Origin: Cyathus striatus
Lineage: Eukaryota > Basidiomycota > Agaricomycetes > Agaricales > Nidulariaceae
Assembly: GCA_025738555.1 (NCBI GenBank)
Contig: JAOVFP010000004.1
Coordinates: 5,394,001 to 5,458,000, forward strand
DNA: 64,000 nt
Reading direction: 5' to 3'
Under the pieces are notes generated by a model. It was not told where the DNA came from and did no database searches. It worked only from the letters and a program-made list of their open reading frames with translations. The position numbers and the translations under genes are program-made. Positions within the stretch are counted from its first letter, which is position 1. Each line of letters starts with the position of its first letter. Positions 1-11,373 of the stretch are shown piece by piece.

Positions 1-240
1 ATGGTGGGCACAATATACAATGGATTGGAACATTTGTACATGGATTTGCTGAAGGCTTGAAGGTAGAGGCAGCTTTGTACTTCATTTCTGAATGTTGATA
101 CTGACAAGTGGACACTATGGCTAATCCTCCTTTCTTTTTATTGATTAAACTTGTTAAACACTTCCCCTCTTCACCACAGAATCCACATGGCTCATCATCA
201 ATCTAATATATGTATATGTTAGATATTAATTCCACATACC
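1..240. other. No gene seen; flank of transposon-like gene
   Basis: AT-rich sequence downstream of the transposon-like gene on the minus strand. No reading frame or RNA gene is supported. It may hold further 3' sequence of the element, whose end was not found because the window begins here. Confidence 0.4.
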
Positions 241-3200
241 CTAGTGAGCAGAACACACCTCAATTGCAAGTCCTCTGTCTTCTCTCCCTCTAAATTTAGC
301 AAGAACATGTCGACCAACATGCTGACGCATTTCACGAAGCTGCATTTCATGACCACAAACTTGACATTCAATGATTTCAGTCCCTTTTAAACTTGCTGTG
401 GGCTTTAGATTATCAGGAACGCTATCAACAATAAAGCACTTTTGTCCTAGATAGATGTTATAAGTAATCAATCATATTATTATCACTGATTTATGCTTAC
501 CAGATGATGATCTATATGGCAGTGAATCTGTATTCTTGATCTCAGGTAGTGTTTGAATATTAGTAAGAACTTCAAGACCCATACCCACTGGATTGCATAC
601 CTCCCATAGGCTAGTAGCTATTTGTGACAATTCATCACCATCAACACCCCAAGTAATTCTATCATCAGAGGATTTTCTTACATATTGATGGAGTGGGTGT
701 GTTAATGTGGAAGGTATCTCAAGTACATAGAGTGATTTACTCATTTGCAAATTTTTTGAAGCAGTGGAAATAGGTAAATAATTACCAGACCATTCCCATA
801 TATTGGATTCAATATTTATCATTTGAACAATTTGTCCAACAACAGTTATTCCTTTTTTTGGGTCACTAAGATCCTCCAAAGGTGCAACTGATTTGATTTG
901 TACATCCTTTTCTTTATATTTGAAGCCTGAAATTGAAAGAAGTGCCAGACATATCTCTTTTTCAACATATGCTAGAAATGCACAAAGATCTATAGTTTTC
1001 ATACACAGTCCAGAAGCTTCAGCTTCAGGTACTGCTATATTCTGGAATTTTGACTTCTTAAAGAGATCTTCAATGGCCATTCCTTGTACACGCAAAGGTC
1101 ACATTGTAACTTTTTGAGAACGATTAGATGAGAGACTTGCAATAAGTGAGTTCTTTAAATAATTCTTTCCATTTATCTCTAGTGTATTAGAGAATGTGCT
1201 TTTTGAATGATTATTTTGTTCATGTGATTCATCTACTGTATCTGGTAAAAGAAATTCCAACTCTTCTTCAGCCCCTTCATCTTCTAAAATACTATCAATG
1301 TTCTCAGAATTTAAAGGGAGCTGAGAAGAGTCTATTGTGGTTTGACCATCATCAAAACTTGTTATAGCAGAAGCTATTAAAGTGTGCTCAAGTAAGTCAT
1401 TTCTAAGTGATTCATTTTCTAATTCAGACTTATTATCTTTTTCAGAGGATTGAACACCAATATGTTTTCCACTTGGTTGAAGAATATCCCAACCATCATG
1501 TGAGAATATTTTTATAAAATCACATTCTGAATCTTCCATGTAGTCCTTCAGTATTTCATTTGCAGCAGCACGACTTTCATCCCATATAGCTTGAATATCA
1601 ACATCCCCAACTCTCACATTACCATTCCAAGATTTTGGATTTACATGATCAATACCCATAACATCTTTTAGATCAAGACACCTGTGACCTTTGTCAATAT
1701 CTGGATTTCGAGCAAATGCACTGTTTACTAAAGTAGCAACACTAAGCTTTCCACTCAGTTCTTCAATATCAAAAATGCATGCATGATTTTGTGTACGGCA
1801 ATCAGCAAATATTGTTTCAAGTCTATCTGTTCCTTCATGAAGAATGTAGAATTTAAGATCAGAACTAATCAATTGTAGACGTGCTATGGTGAAGATAATA
1901 TTCTTAACTGTTGCTTGTGAATCTGCATATAGTGCTCCAGTAAGACAATTTAAGCCATTTTTATGAAAAAGTGCAACTGCTAAGTGAGAAAATATGCATA
2001 ATGATTTTAGCTGCTCCTCTAGTGAAAGATTTACATTAATAAATGGAACAGTAAAGTACCCAAGAAAGTGTGCAAAGAAAATAAGTGCTTTGCAGCTTTT
2101 TATTTCAGTTGGATTTAAAGGCATTTCAAGTGTTTCAAGCTTTAAAAGATGTTGTATTAGAGATACAGCTTTAGGAACATTTTGCTTATCAGAAGGGTCA
2201 AGTAATGCAACTGCCTTTTCAAGTGACATGTCTGGAAGCTGGGATATATGGAGTATGATGTCAACTGGGGTAATGTTTGTATCAAATAGCATTACACCTT
2301 CTTTATTTCATAGTAGAGTTGCAAATCTTTTAAATATATGTTTGGGATCACAAGTCCAGGTTGTACCCTTTATAGATGTAAATAAATTGAATCCCAGTAG
2401 ACCAGAAAGTAGTTTACCCAAGTCTGAATTTTTATTTACAGTGGTCTGTGAACAAATTTCATGTTTTGCATGCTGGTATGTGGAATCACCATCACTTGCA
2501 AGGGTCCATATAGGCCCATTAAGATTTTCACCAAATGAATGGAAATGGTAATCTTGTAAGAATTTTTCTATCCATATCTTCAACTTTGGCCACTTTTCTG
2601 TTTTGTCTGAGCTGGAAACAATTAAAGGAACAGGTTGATAGTGGTCTATTTGTGAATAGGGAGCTAAGGCAACAACAGTAGCTTCTTTTCCAATGCATAC
2701 CTTATCATCTGCACTAGAAGGATTATATATTTTTTGACACACATTCTCAATAACTTGATAGTCAGTAACTTCTGTTTTAATGTTTTCAGTATGTTCACAA
2801 CAAAGGCCCATAATGTGATTTCTTTGAGAACTATAACGACATTGCATTTCAAGGGCTATACCATCAAACATTAAAGCATTTCCAGGAATACTGCCATTGA
2901 CAGACACAGCTGATGGATAAATATCTGGATCAAGGAATGTACCAATGTTATGATTTGTTTCTTCTGTAGATGGTGTTGATATAGCAGCCATAAGATGGGG
3001 AATTTTCTTGTGATGACGAAGTGTAGTATTTGCAGCCAAACTGTGAGATTTTGAAAGTGCATAAAGTAATCTTGGTCCTCCAATAGCTTTGACAAGAAAG
3101 GCAATATCAAAGTCTCGTTCTGTAAAACTACTTCGTGAATGGTATACACCTGCTGTACACTTCTGAATTTTATCAACCATGCTTTCTGCAGATTCTTCAT

Positions 3201-4018
3201 GTCTTATTGCAGCTGAAACTAGCCACTTTAGTCCACCAACTTCATTGTTTGCAATAAGTACCATAATGTGTTGATAATCATTGACTTTCTTCTCATGTGT
3301 TTTAAATCGTCATTCTGCATTATTCAACTTTGAAGTGCAAAAAATGATTATTGGTATCAATTTAATTCAATTAATTAATATTTTTATAGTATCTTACCTT
3401 TACATATGTTGTATCCATTTGCTTTCTCATTTTTAGCATTGCAGATTTGAGCTGGTTGAAATTAAGATAATCCCATGAAGTGTACTCTTTTGAACTCTCT
3501 GCCTGATTCATAAATACTTTGAATTCATGCATATTTGGTATACCCTGACAATCTAGGCAAGGTGTACTTCCTGGAGTAAGCACTGCATCAATATCTGCTT
3601 CAGCATTTACACATTTTTGTGTTCTTATACATATTTTATTCTCTTCATTGTTAAAAGCAATGGGGATCCATGGAAGAGAATTTAATTCATGCCTCTGATA
3701 TGGGTAAGTTGTCCATATTGATCCAGGGTTCCAAGATACAGCAAGGCCTGGACAAGATTCCTTCTGTAGTGTAATATTTTCACTGGAATAATCCCATGAA
3801 AGCTTTTTCTTTATTACAGTTTTCTTGCAGATACCACTTTTTCTGTGCCTATCAAGAAAAGATGCACTGGCTGTTACAGTAAGAGGAATATTCTCCTTGC
3901 ATCTATTGCACACAACAGAATGGATTCCAGATTCAGCATTAATAGTTGTAGTAATGCTTGTTTGATCCAGGTAAAATGTAATAGGGTCTAGTGCATGCCC
4001 GACCTGAGAACGAGGCAT
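241..4018 (-). pseudogene. Transposon-like zinc-finger protein gene, broken by two stop codons
   Basis: Three exons on the minus strand join in phase: 4018-3398, about 3291-501 and 446-241. Together they give about 1,205 codons. The first exon carries a Cys-x2-Cys...His...Cys cluster (CNRC...DRHRKSGIC, about residues 48-75), like the BED or C2H2 fingers at the N-terminus of many transposases. The last exon carries a second finger, CQVCGHEM...RQHVGRH. Two in-frame TGA codons interrupt exon 2, at 2310-2308 and 1101-1099. The frame continues past both, so this looks like one long protein with two nonsense changes, each explainable by CGA to TGA. The middle section (GGLKWLVSAA..., SLEKAVALLDPSDKQNV...) resembles multicopy uncharacterised proteins of Agaricomycetes, but I cannot assign a superfamily. 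The acceptor of exon 2 is uncertain (3291 or 3288). No catalytic triad was identified and no terminal repeats were found. Confidence 0.6.
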
Positions 4019-4393
4019 GGTGCAATGAGAGGAAGAATAGAAACAGCAAGTTAATACATGTTCCATCCATTTTATATCAATTCAAGAACCAAAATTGACC
4101 TTCATCGATTGAATCTAATTCTAACTATATCTACTAGCTATCAAGTGCGACTTAAGTACTATATATGTATAGCTACTGAAGTGGTGCAATGTGTTGGCAG
4201 CACACAAGGAGCGCATTCAGATATATCAGAATCGACGCGATGGCACCCTGATGCCATTCACAAAGTCATGTGATAAACCAGCTATCAATTAGCAGACATA
4301 TCCAAGAGGTGTCACAGTGTGTAATGCCTCCCCTGCTACTTTCACGAATTGCTCGGAAGGCAGCCCCCTGCAGTAAACTATATAGTTCCTTGA
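4019..4393. other. No gene seen between two mobile elements
   Basis: This stretch lies upstream of the transposon-like gene and ends at the CACTG terminus of the next element. It contains no supported gene. The last three bases (TGA, 4391-4393) are the left target-site duplication of that element. Confidence 0.4.
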
Positions 4394-4790
4394 CACTGTG
4401 TGCACGCCTCGATATTTCAATGTGAAATAGCTTTGAAATACCGTGGAAATATTCTTTATATTACATCATTATTTCGCTTTGTAATACTCTTACAATTCAC
4501 ATACAATATTTCTCACATATTTGAAAGTCACAATAACAAAGAAATATTGAAACTCAGATCCCCATTTTCTTTGAAATCCTTTATTCAATATTTCAAATGT
4601 TTTTCACCTATGAAATAACAAAGAAATATTTATTTGGGTAGTCACAATGAGCTTTGTCTACCATTGTCTCATCTTTGTGACATATGTCACAAGGTTCTTA
4701 TCTAAGAGATCTTAGCAAGATCTTAGTCACAGTGGCATTGTGACATATGTCACGATCGTCACACTTGTCCCACAGTGTCACACATGTCAC
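4394..4790 (+). repeat. Left terminal inverted repeat of the CACTG element
   Basis: About 400 bp, nearly identical in inverse complement to 6034-6430. Differences include T/C at the sixth base and R/G changes near 4446 and 4556. It runs from the CACTG end through an AAATATTTC-rich stretch into the first GTGACA satellite units. Confidence 0.85.
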
Positions 4791-5300
4791 AGTCGTCACA
4801 GTCGTCGCAGTTGTCACACTTGTCACACATGTCGCACTGTCGCAGTTGTCACAGTCGTCACAGTTGTCGCAGTTGTCACACATGTCACAGTCGTCACAGT
4901 CGTCGCAGTTGTCACACATGTCGCAGTTGTCACAGCTGTCCCACAGTGTCACACATGTCGCAGTCGTCACAGTCGTCACAGCTGTCCCGCAGTTGTCACA
5001 CTTGTCGCAGTTGTCGCAGTTGTCGCAGTTGTCACAGTTGTCACATGTCGCAGTCGTCACAGTTGTCGCAGTTGTCGCAGTTGTCACACATGTCACAGTC
5101 GTCACAGTCATCGCAGTTGTCACACTTGTCACACTTGTTGCAGTTGTTGCAGTTGTTGCAGTTGTCACAGTTGTCACAGTCATCACAGTTGTGATAAGTG
5201 TGACGACTGCGACATATGTGACACTGTGGGACAGCTGTGACGACTGTGACGATTGCGACAACTGTGACAACTGTGACAACTGTGACAACTGCGACATGTG
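4740..5300. repeat. GTGACA/GTCGCAGTT short-period satellite inside the element
   Basis: Dozens of degenerate 6-9 bp units built on GTCACA and GTCGCAGTT, spaced so that all frames stay open and read as low-complexity peptides. The strand composition inverts near 5190, where GTCACAGTTGTCAC gives way to GTGACAACTGTGAC, so the array itself can fold back. A shorter array of the same units lies at 5905-6075. Subterminal motif arrays of this kind often bind transposase in CACTA elements; that role is an inference here. Confidence 0.85.
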
Positions 5301-5904
5301 TTACACTTTTTCCATCTCAACTCTGCCAGAGTACCTCTTTTTCACGTGACTCTTCTATTTATATCTTTTTACTTACTCATCCCGTTCTATTTATAACTAC
5401 ATACTTACTCATCATCCCCGATTCCGCTCCTCTGGTTTGTCATACTACGAGCATGGACTTCTCTTATCTCCTTGGATTCGCTTACTGATACTGCTGCACA
5501 TCACTGCACATTCTATTTATAGACCTCTGCCGAGTTATGGCAAGTCATGGACTTATTTATAACTACATATCTTTACTTGCACGGACCAAGCTTCTTTTGT
5601 ATAAATAGCACATGTATTCCGATCAAGCTTCCTCAGCTTGATCTTAGTTTAGCTATCTTCCAATATAGCTGGCTAATCCCCTCTATCCTCTTTGAGAACA
5701 CCTCAGAACCAGAACACTGCTACTTCATATCCACTCTTCAAGTGTTACTGTGAAGACGCCACCTAAGTCCATTAGTGTATAACTTACGTTATAACTGTTT
5801 AGACTTCGACTTCGTCATATGACTTACAAGTGTAGTGACAAGTCACATGATTATCACATCACAAGATTAGAAGACATCACGAGACCAGCTCGGATCGTAA
5901 CAAC

Positions 5905-6075
5905 ATGTGTGACAACTGCGACAACTGTGACAACTGTGACAACTGCGACAGTGCGACATGTGTGACAAGTGTGACAACTGCGACGACTGTGACGACTGTG
6001 ACATGTGTGACAACTGCGACAACTGTGACAACTGCAACATGTGTAACACTGTGGGACAAGTGTGACGATCGTGAC
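5905..6075. repeat. Second GTGACA satellite array of the element
   Basis: Short-period GTGACAACTGCGACA units continuing into the right terminal inverted repeat. They are the counterpart of the array at 4740-5300, but about one third as long. Confidence 0.8.
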
Positions 6076-6430
6076 ATATGTCACAATGCCACTGTGACTA
6101 AGATCTTGCTAAGATCTCTTAGATAAGAACCTTGTGACATATGTCACAAAGATGAGACAATGGTAGACAAAGCTCATTGTGACTACCCAAATAAATATTT
6201 CTTTGTTATTTCATAGGTGAAAAACATTTGAAATATTGAATAAAGGATTTCAAAGAAAATGGGGATCCAAGTTTCAATATTTCTTTGTTATTGTGACTTT
6301 CAAATATGTGAGAAATATTGTATGTGAATTGTAAGAGTATTACAAAGCGAAATAATGATGTAATATAAAGAATATTTCCACAGTATTTCAAAGCTATTTC
6401 ACATTGAAATATCGAGGCGTGCACGCAGTG
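6034..6430 (-). repeat. Right terminal inverted repeat of the CACTG element
   Basis: Inverse partner of 4394-4790. It contains the same ACATATGTCAC palindromes, the same AAGATCTTGCTAAGATCT motif and the same AAATATTTC-rich block. Confidence 0.85.
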
Positions 6431-6433
6431 TGA

Positions 6434-8296
6434 GCTCCTGCATATAGTTGCCTTGATAAAGAGTTGACTGAATGTGCACGTACCTGTTGGAGAAAATGTC
6501 TTGCACTAGGTGGCGGAGAGGGGAATAGAAAGAAATACTCAATATATATGTGGAACTGTTGAATGCACAAATGTCGAACGGAAAGTGGAAATAGCCATCA
6601 ACTGTATGTACTGAATACTGAGTGAGTCATTTCACGCAAATGAACAGAATTATTGCCATCGGTGGGAACATCCGGATGATCACATTGTTAAGAATGATAA
6701 TTGGATGTAAGTGATTGGAATCAAAGGTATGGACATGAAGATAAACTCCACTCTACAGCTGAAATGGGCTTGTACTAACAGGGAACCTACATTCATGCAC
6801 TGCATGCCTAACTGAGAGCTTATTAGTTCATATGAATCTTTTATTTCGCTCGTCGATTGGATACGTGTAAGTATACAATGGAACTTTCGTCATGTTCATT
6901 CCGGACCCATGTCTCTTCTCAGGATCCATTGACGCCTTTTGATAAGCCTTATTACACTTACTTTCCAGCTCGACATTATCTATGGGATGAACTCAATGTT
7001 CCCGGACTGGAATTGAATCATCAATTGAGGTGTCTTATAAAAAGTAAGCAAAAGAGTGTATTTTGGTTCGTCATGGTACATTTTATGTGAGGTTCCGAGG
7101 CACCTTTATAAAGCAGTCAGTGACGTATAATTTATCTTCACTGCCACTTGTTGGCCACTTCACACCACTCTGCGCCAGCACTAGTTCAAACTTCACAGCA
7201 CGCTTCAAGTCACATGCACAGTGGAGCGCTACACCGCCACCCCACAGCACTCTAGAGTCTGCGGCAACGTGAGATCTCCAAGCGCTTATTTGCATGCCTT
7301 TTCGATGAACCATGGCAGCATATGCATTTTTCCGAGATAATGGTCAGTTGTGTCTGTAAGCTTTTTCGTCTAATATGGGTGCTTAGTTGTGCGCTCTTGA
7401 TGTCCGTCGGTTTTGGACTCACAAACTTTACTTAGGCTCCCAGATTATATTTGTATGATAGAAAGTACATAGGAGCCATAATTCATCCGACTATATTATC
7501 AGTGCTTGACATAAATGTTAAAAGGATTGGGACAGGAACCACGAGCACTGCATTGCGAAGGCATCAGCTGAGTCATGCTCTAAAGTAGTATTTATATGCA
7601 GCTACCACTGCTATCCCTTATCTTCTGTCTTCCCCAGTTTTATCACCTTGCAACAACATCATGGAAAGCAACAAGCCACACAAAAGCTAATACTTCACCT
7701 GACTCAAATTTCCCAAGTACAGTTACATACCAGAACCTTTTTCAGTTTTGGACATAATACATGTGCAGCACTGCCTAATACGCGACATGGCCAAGGTACA
7801 TGGTATTAAAGCCCTCATTACCGCTCTATGCTTACATATTTCAACTTAAACAGCCAATGCTAATACTGCTAGTAACAACGCGAAATGTAAATTAATGAAG
7901 GGGCTTGATAATAATAATTGCATCTTACATTTACCAGATAAAGGAAAGATATCAGCTTCCCCGGCTTGGAACCGTGAGCTACTGTCATATTGTCTAAAAA
8001 GTATCACAACATATATTTGTCCCATAATAAAGAAGTAAGACCGGCAAGCGGCACAGCCCACTACCCACTTGTTTAACTGTTCAATACCATGACTTGTCAC
8101 CTGAAAAGACTCCTGTTGCTGTTGAGGCTGTGTTGAGAAAGTATTACTACTTATATACACTATCCGGCAGAGCATCGCCACGCCATGAATGATGCAATGA
8201 AATCTTCTGGCGTCTTCTGCCATGCTTACACATAGTATAGAGCATCCAAGACCTTTTGGGATAGTAATCTTTGCACCCTACCGTTCAACAGGCACA
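6434..8296. other. Intergenic, no gene supported
   Basis: Only short overlapping frames without family resemblance, splice consistency or signal sequences are present. The last few hundred bases should hold the promoter of the gene starting at 8297. No clear TATA box is visible. Confidence 0.5.
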
Positions 8297-11200
8297 ATGG
8301 CAGCAGTCACTGAGACAGTCCCAACAACTCGCTCATCTGCGTTTAGCAATGGCACTGACCAAGTGCTCGCCAATACTGCTGTCTTGAATGCCGGTGGAAA
8401 TATCATCTACTTTGAATGGAACCCACAGTCTAACTACAGACCCCCAGTCCCCGCATCTCCACAGGCCAACGTCGACACATCAGTTGACTCTTTGTCAAAC
8501 ACATATACAATAATGTCCCAAATGTTATCATTAGCTGGGACCCAAAAGCCTCATGAATCACATGTGGAACCTTCGCGACTGAATCCACAAGGGGCTATTG
8601 CTACCAGCTCCACGACATCTGCTTCTTCAGCATCCTCAGAGCTTGATGGAACCTTGGAATCACAGGAGGGGGTAGATGTGTCACAGAGTAGAGAATGTTC
8701 TACAGATGAAATAAGTGTTAGCATGGTAAGTCTTTCGGTTGAACTTCCGTGTAAGTGAACATTTCAAATGGTACAAATATAGATTCCTAGCCACAAACTC
8801 GAATTCTGCCCATCTGAGGTCCTAACTAGAGGTCCCAGTAGCTATGAAGTTTACGTTGAAAAAATGTTCCCGCTTAAACATGGATACCCATTATGGCACC
8901 CTCAGCCAGATCATAATCTTCCTATAGAATATCGTCGGAAGGGAGTGTCAATCGGAGATGTCGGGTTCATTACATCTGATGGTGCTTTCGACTTTTTATT
9001 TAACATTTGGACACCAGCTGAAAGTCCTATAAATCCTAATGATTTACCGAATGACTTTGCCTCAGCCTCTCTCCCTCGGCTTCAGACTTCATTTAAGTCC
9101 TCATTTCCTCCGAGAAGTAGGATATCAACCATCTCAAATATTGAAGTTGACATAGATTGGCACACAATGTATGCTATTATATTACTCTATTTCAACAAAC
9201 CCTCAAATCGTTTGTAGGGATATTTCGTACTCTTTTGAAGATAAAGAAGCCGGTGCAATTCTCTCTATGCCACATGGGGCTGTCCAAGAAGATTACAAAA
9301 ATGAGCGCATATTAAAAGGCTTTATTGGAGGGAATGCCGAACGCTGGTACAGCTACGCCATACAATGTGGTCGCGACATCGACCGACATTCCTTGTACCT
9401 TGTGACAGGTTGTTTAAAGTCGAGGACGTGGGGTATTCTGACTTACAATACAACCGTTCTCGAACGCTGCAGTACGTTGGTTCTTGGTAAGTCACCTGAT
9501 CCAGAAGGTCCCGCATATGAATGGAAAAAGTCCGGGAAAGCAACAACATATCGGACAGGTCCTGTTCCAGATGCAACTACGGATACTCAGAGTCGAATAC
9601 CCAGCGGCGAGAATCAGTGTTTGTTTTTGCGAGGTTTCAAGATTTCATTATCGGAAGAAGTTTGGAAGCAAATAGATGTCCAGGATGCCATCCTTGATGA
9701 TCACGGAAAAAGACGAGAAGACTCTGATGATTCATATGATTCGAAGAAGGGAAAAGGGCCTCATAGTAATAAAAAGGATTCATCCGCGAATAAAGAATCT
9801 TTGTCTAATAATAACATGAATCAAAAAAATACTGTCAGCATCGGCAATTTTCCTGTTAAGCAGAATGTGAGTGGCTTGTACTTCAGATTCGGCTAATGCT
9901 AACTTATAGCTATGATTTTTATGTAGATATTCCATCCTTTAAGCCCCATAAATGACATGCTTTTGTCTCGGGTACGATAAATTGCTTTACTCTACCCTCA
10001 TGTACACACACTCCAGTAACACCTCAATAGGTCCCTGGAGCTCGTGTTGCAATAACCCATGATAACCAATGGTTAAACGTTGGCTTTGGTAGGATAGAGA
10101 TGGCAAGTTTGTTATTATCGCTAGAAAAGTTCGCACATGACAAGCAACATATACAGGATACAGACACGTTTCTCGATGTGAAGAGCATCAAACAATGGGT
10201 ACAATCCCACTTTGTTATTGCTTATGATAAAGGTGCCGGTCATGCAATGAATCATTCTTCCATTATGATGTTTCCATGAAATGTAACATGACTATTTAAG
10301 GGAATAAAACATGCTCTTTAGAATTAAGAGCAGAAGTAGAAACAGAGGAAATCTTAGAAACCAATTATAAAGTTGAAGATGAAGAAGAATATATACCTAA
10401 AAATAGCGTCCCATGTGCAGCCGATCGTACTTCCGCACCGGTAAACCCTCACACACACCAAAGCAGCGCCTTGAATAATCACACAAACAACTCAGGTAAA
10501 TTTCGCGACTTTCCAAAGTTATCACAATTTGACACGGCTGCCTCATATGTATAGCAGGACATGCATACTCTAGCGTCCAGATCCCAGGTATCGACCTGCT
10601 TATTTACCTACCTAACAATCAATCTCTAACACTGTCCATGGGGTACAGTAGATGACCCACCAAGTTACACAGTCGAGCAACTAAATAATGCAGACGTGTC
10701 AGATATACCATTAGAAAACGTAGTAGGCATTTCCGGAATGGACGCTTCTGCGTTTAAGAAACGCGGCGCAGCGCCTACTATCGATGATTTGATTAAGCTA
10801 AATCAGGCAAATATGAAAACCAGCAAGGAGTCTGGGAAGGCTAGCGCCTTGAATAATCACACAAACAACTCAGGTAGATTTCGCGACTTTCCAAAGTTAT
10901 CACAATTTGACACGGCCGCCTCATGTGTATAGCGGGACATGTATACTCTAGCGTCCAGATCTCAGGTATCGACCTGCTTACTTACCTACCTAACAATCAA
11001 TCTCTAACACTGTCCATGGGGTACAGTAGATGACCCACCAAGTTACACAGTCGAGCAACTAAATAATGAAGACGTGTCAGACATGCCACTAGGAAATGTA
11101 GTAGGCATTTCCGGAATGGACGCTTCTGCGTTTAAGAAACGCGGCGCAGCGCCTACTATCGATGATTTGATTAAGCTACATCAGGCAAATATGAAAACCA

Positions 11201-11373
11201 GCAAGGAGTCTGGGAAGGCTTTTTCTGTTAAACAAGAAGAGGGTTTGCGTGGGAAGGCTGTGAAGGTTCAGAAGGGGGAACGGCATAAAAGTGAACGGAG
11301 GGTTAATCTTTATGCTGCTACTGGTAGTATAGTGTATAATCCTTATGAAGAGGATGAAGAGGAGACACGATGA
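8297..11373 (+). CDS. Uncharacterised Agaricomycete protein with YPLW...EYRR motif, 825 aa
   Basis: Eight exons close in phase: 8297-8725, 8783-9168, 9218-9866, 9927-9971, 10031-10232, 10301-10495, 10649-10873 and 11027-11373. The N-terminus is Ser/Thr-rich (residues about 1-140). The core has YPLWHPQPDHNLPIEYRR followed by GVSIGDVGFI...GAFDFLFN (about residues 175-215), then GAILSMPHGA, LYLVTGCLKS..WG, NQCLFLRGFKI and ARVAITHDNQW. Motifs in this order are familiar from a large family of Agaricomycete proteins that often sit beside ankyrin, kinase or ATPase modules. Its biochemical role is not known to me. The lysine-rich C-terminus ends in a GMDASAFKKRGAAPTIDDLI block present twice because one exon is duplicated. 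The start at 8297 gives the cleanest N-terminus; an upstream in-frame ATG exists at 8222. Confidence 0.8.
10465..11220 (+). repeat. Tandem duplication of a 378 bp intron-plus-exon unit
   Basis: Units 10465-10842 and 10843-11220 are nearly identical. Each contains the end of one exon, a whole intron and the following exon encoding DDPPSYTVEQLNN...SKESGKA. The period of 378 bp is a multiple of three and both copies keep phase 1 splice sites (CTCAG/GTARAT and GTACAG/TA), so the copy can be read through and adds 126 codons worth of unit, intron included. Confidence 0.9.

Larger units (their letters stand above)
4394..6430. mobile_element. Non-autonomous CACTG-ended (EnSpm/CACTA-like) DNA transposon
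   Basis: The 2,037 bp element starts with CACTGTGTGCACGCCTCGAT and ends with the inverse complement of CACTGCGTGCACGCCTCGAT. It is flanked on both sides by TGA (4391-4393 and 6431-6433). CACTA/CACTG ends with a 2-3 bp target duplication are typical of the EnSpm/CACTA (CMC) superfamily. The terminal inverted repeats are about 400 bp long and nearly identical. Inside them lie arrays of GTGACA/TGTCGCAGT motifs, and the centre (about 5300-5880) has no transposase. It therefore depends on an enzyme encoded elsewhere. Near identity of the arms suggests fairly recent movement. Confidence 0.8.

Noticed and set aside
4400..4618. Matching 72-aa frames at 4400-4618 and 6206-6424
   Set aside because: They match because they lie in the two arms of the terminal inverted repeat of one element, and not because they are conserved proteins.
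4698..5349. Long open frames of Thr/Cys/Ser/Val-rich peptides on both strands
   Set aside because: They are by-products of the GTGACA/GTCGCAGTT satellite, which has few stops in any frame. No start context, splice pattern or family supports coding.
4698..6100. CRISPR-like array
   Set aside because: Units are 6-9 bp without unique spacers, in a eukaryotic context, and lie inside a DNA transposon.
7846..8223. 125-aa minus-strand frame upstream of the 8.3 kb gene
   Set aside because: No recognisable composition, domain or splice support; it overlaps the likely promoter of the opposite-strand gene.
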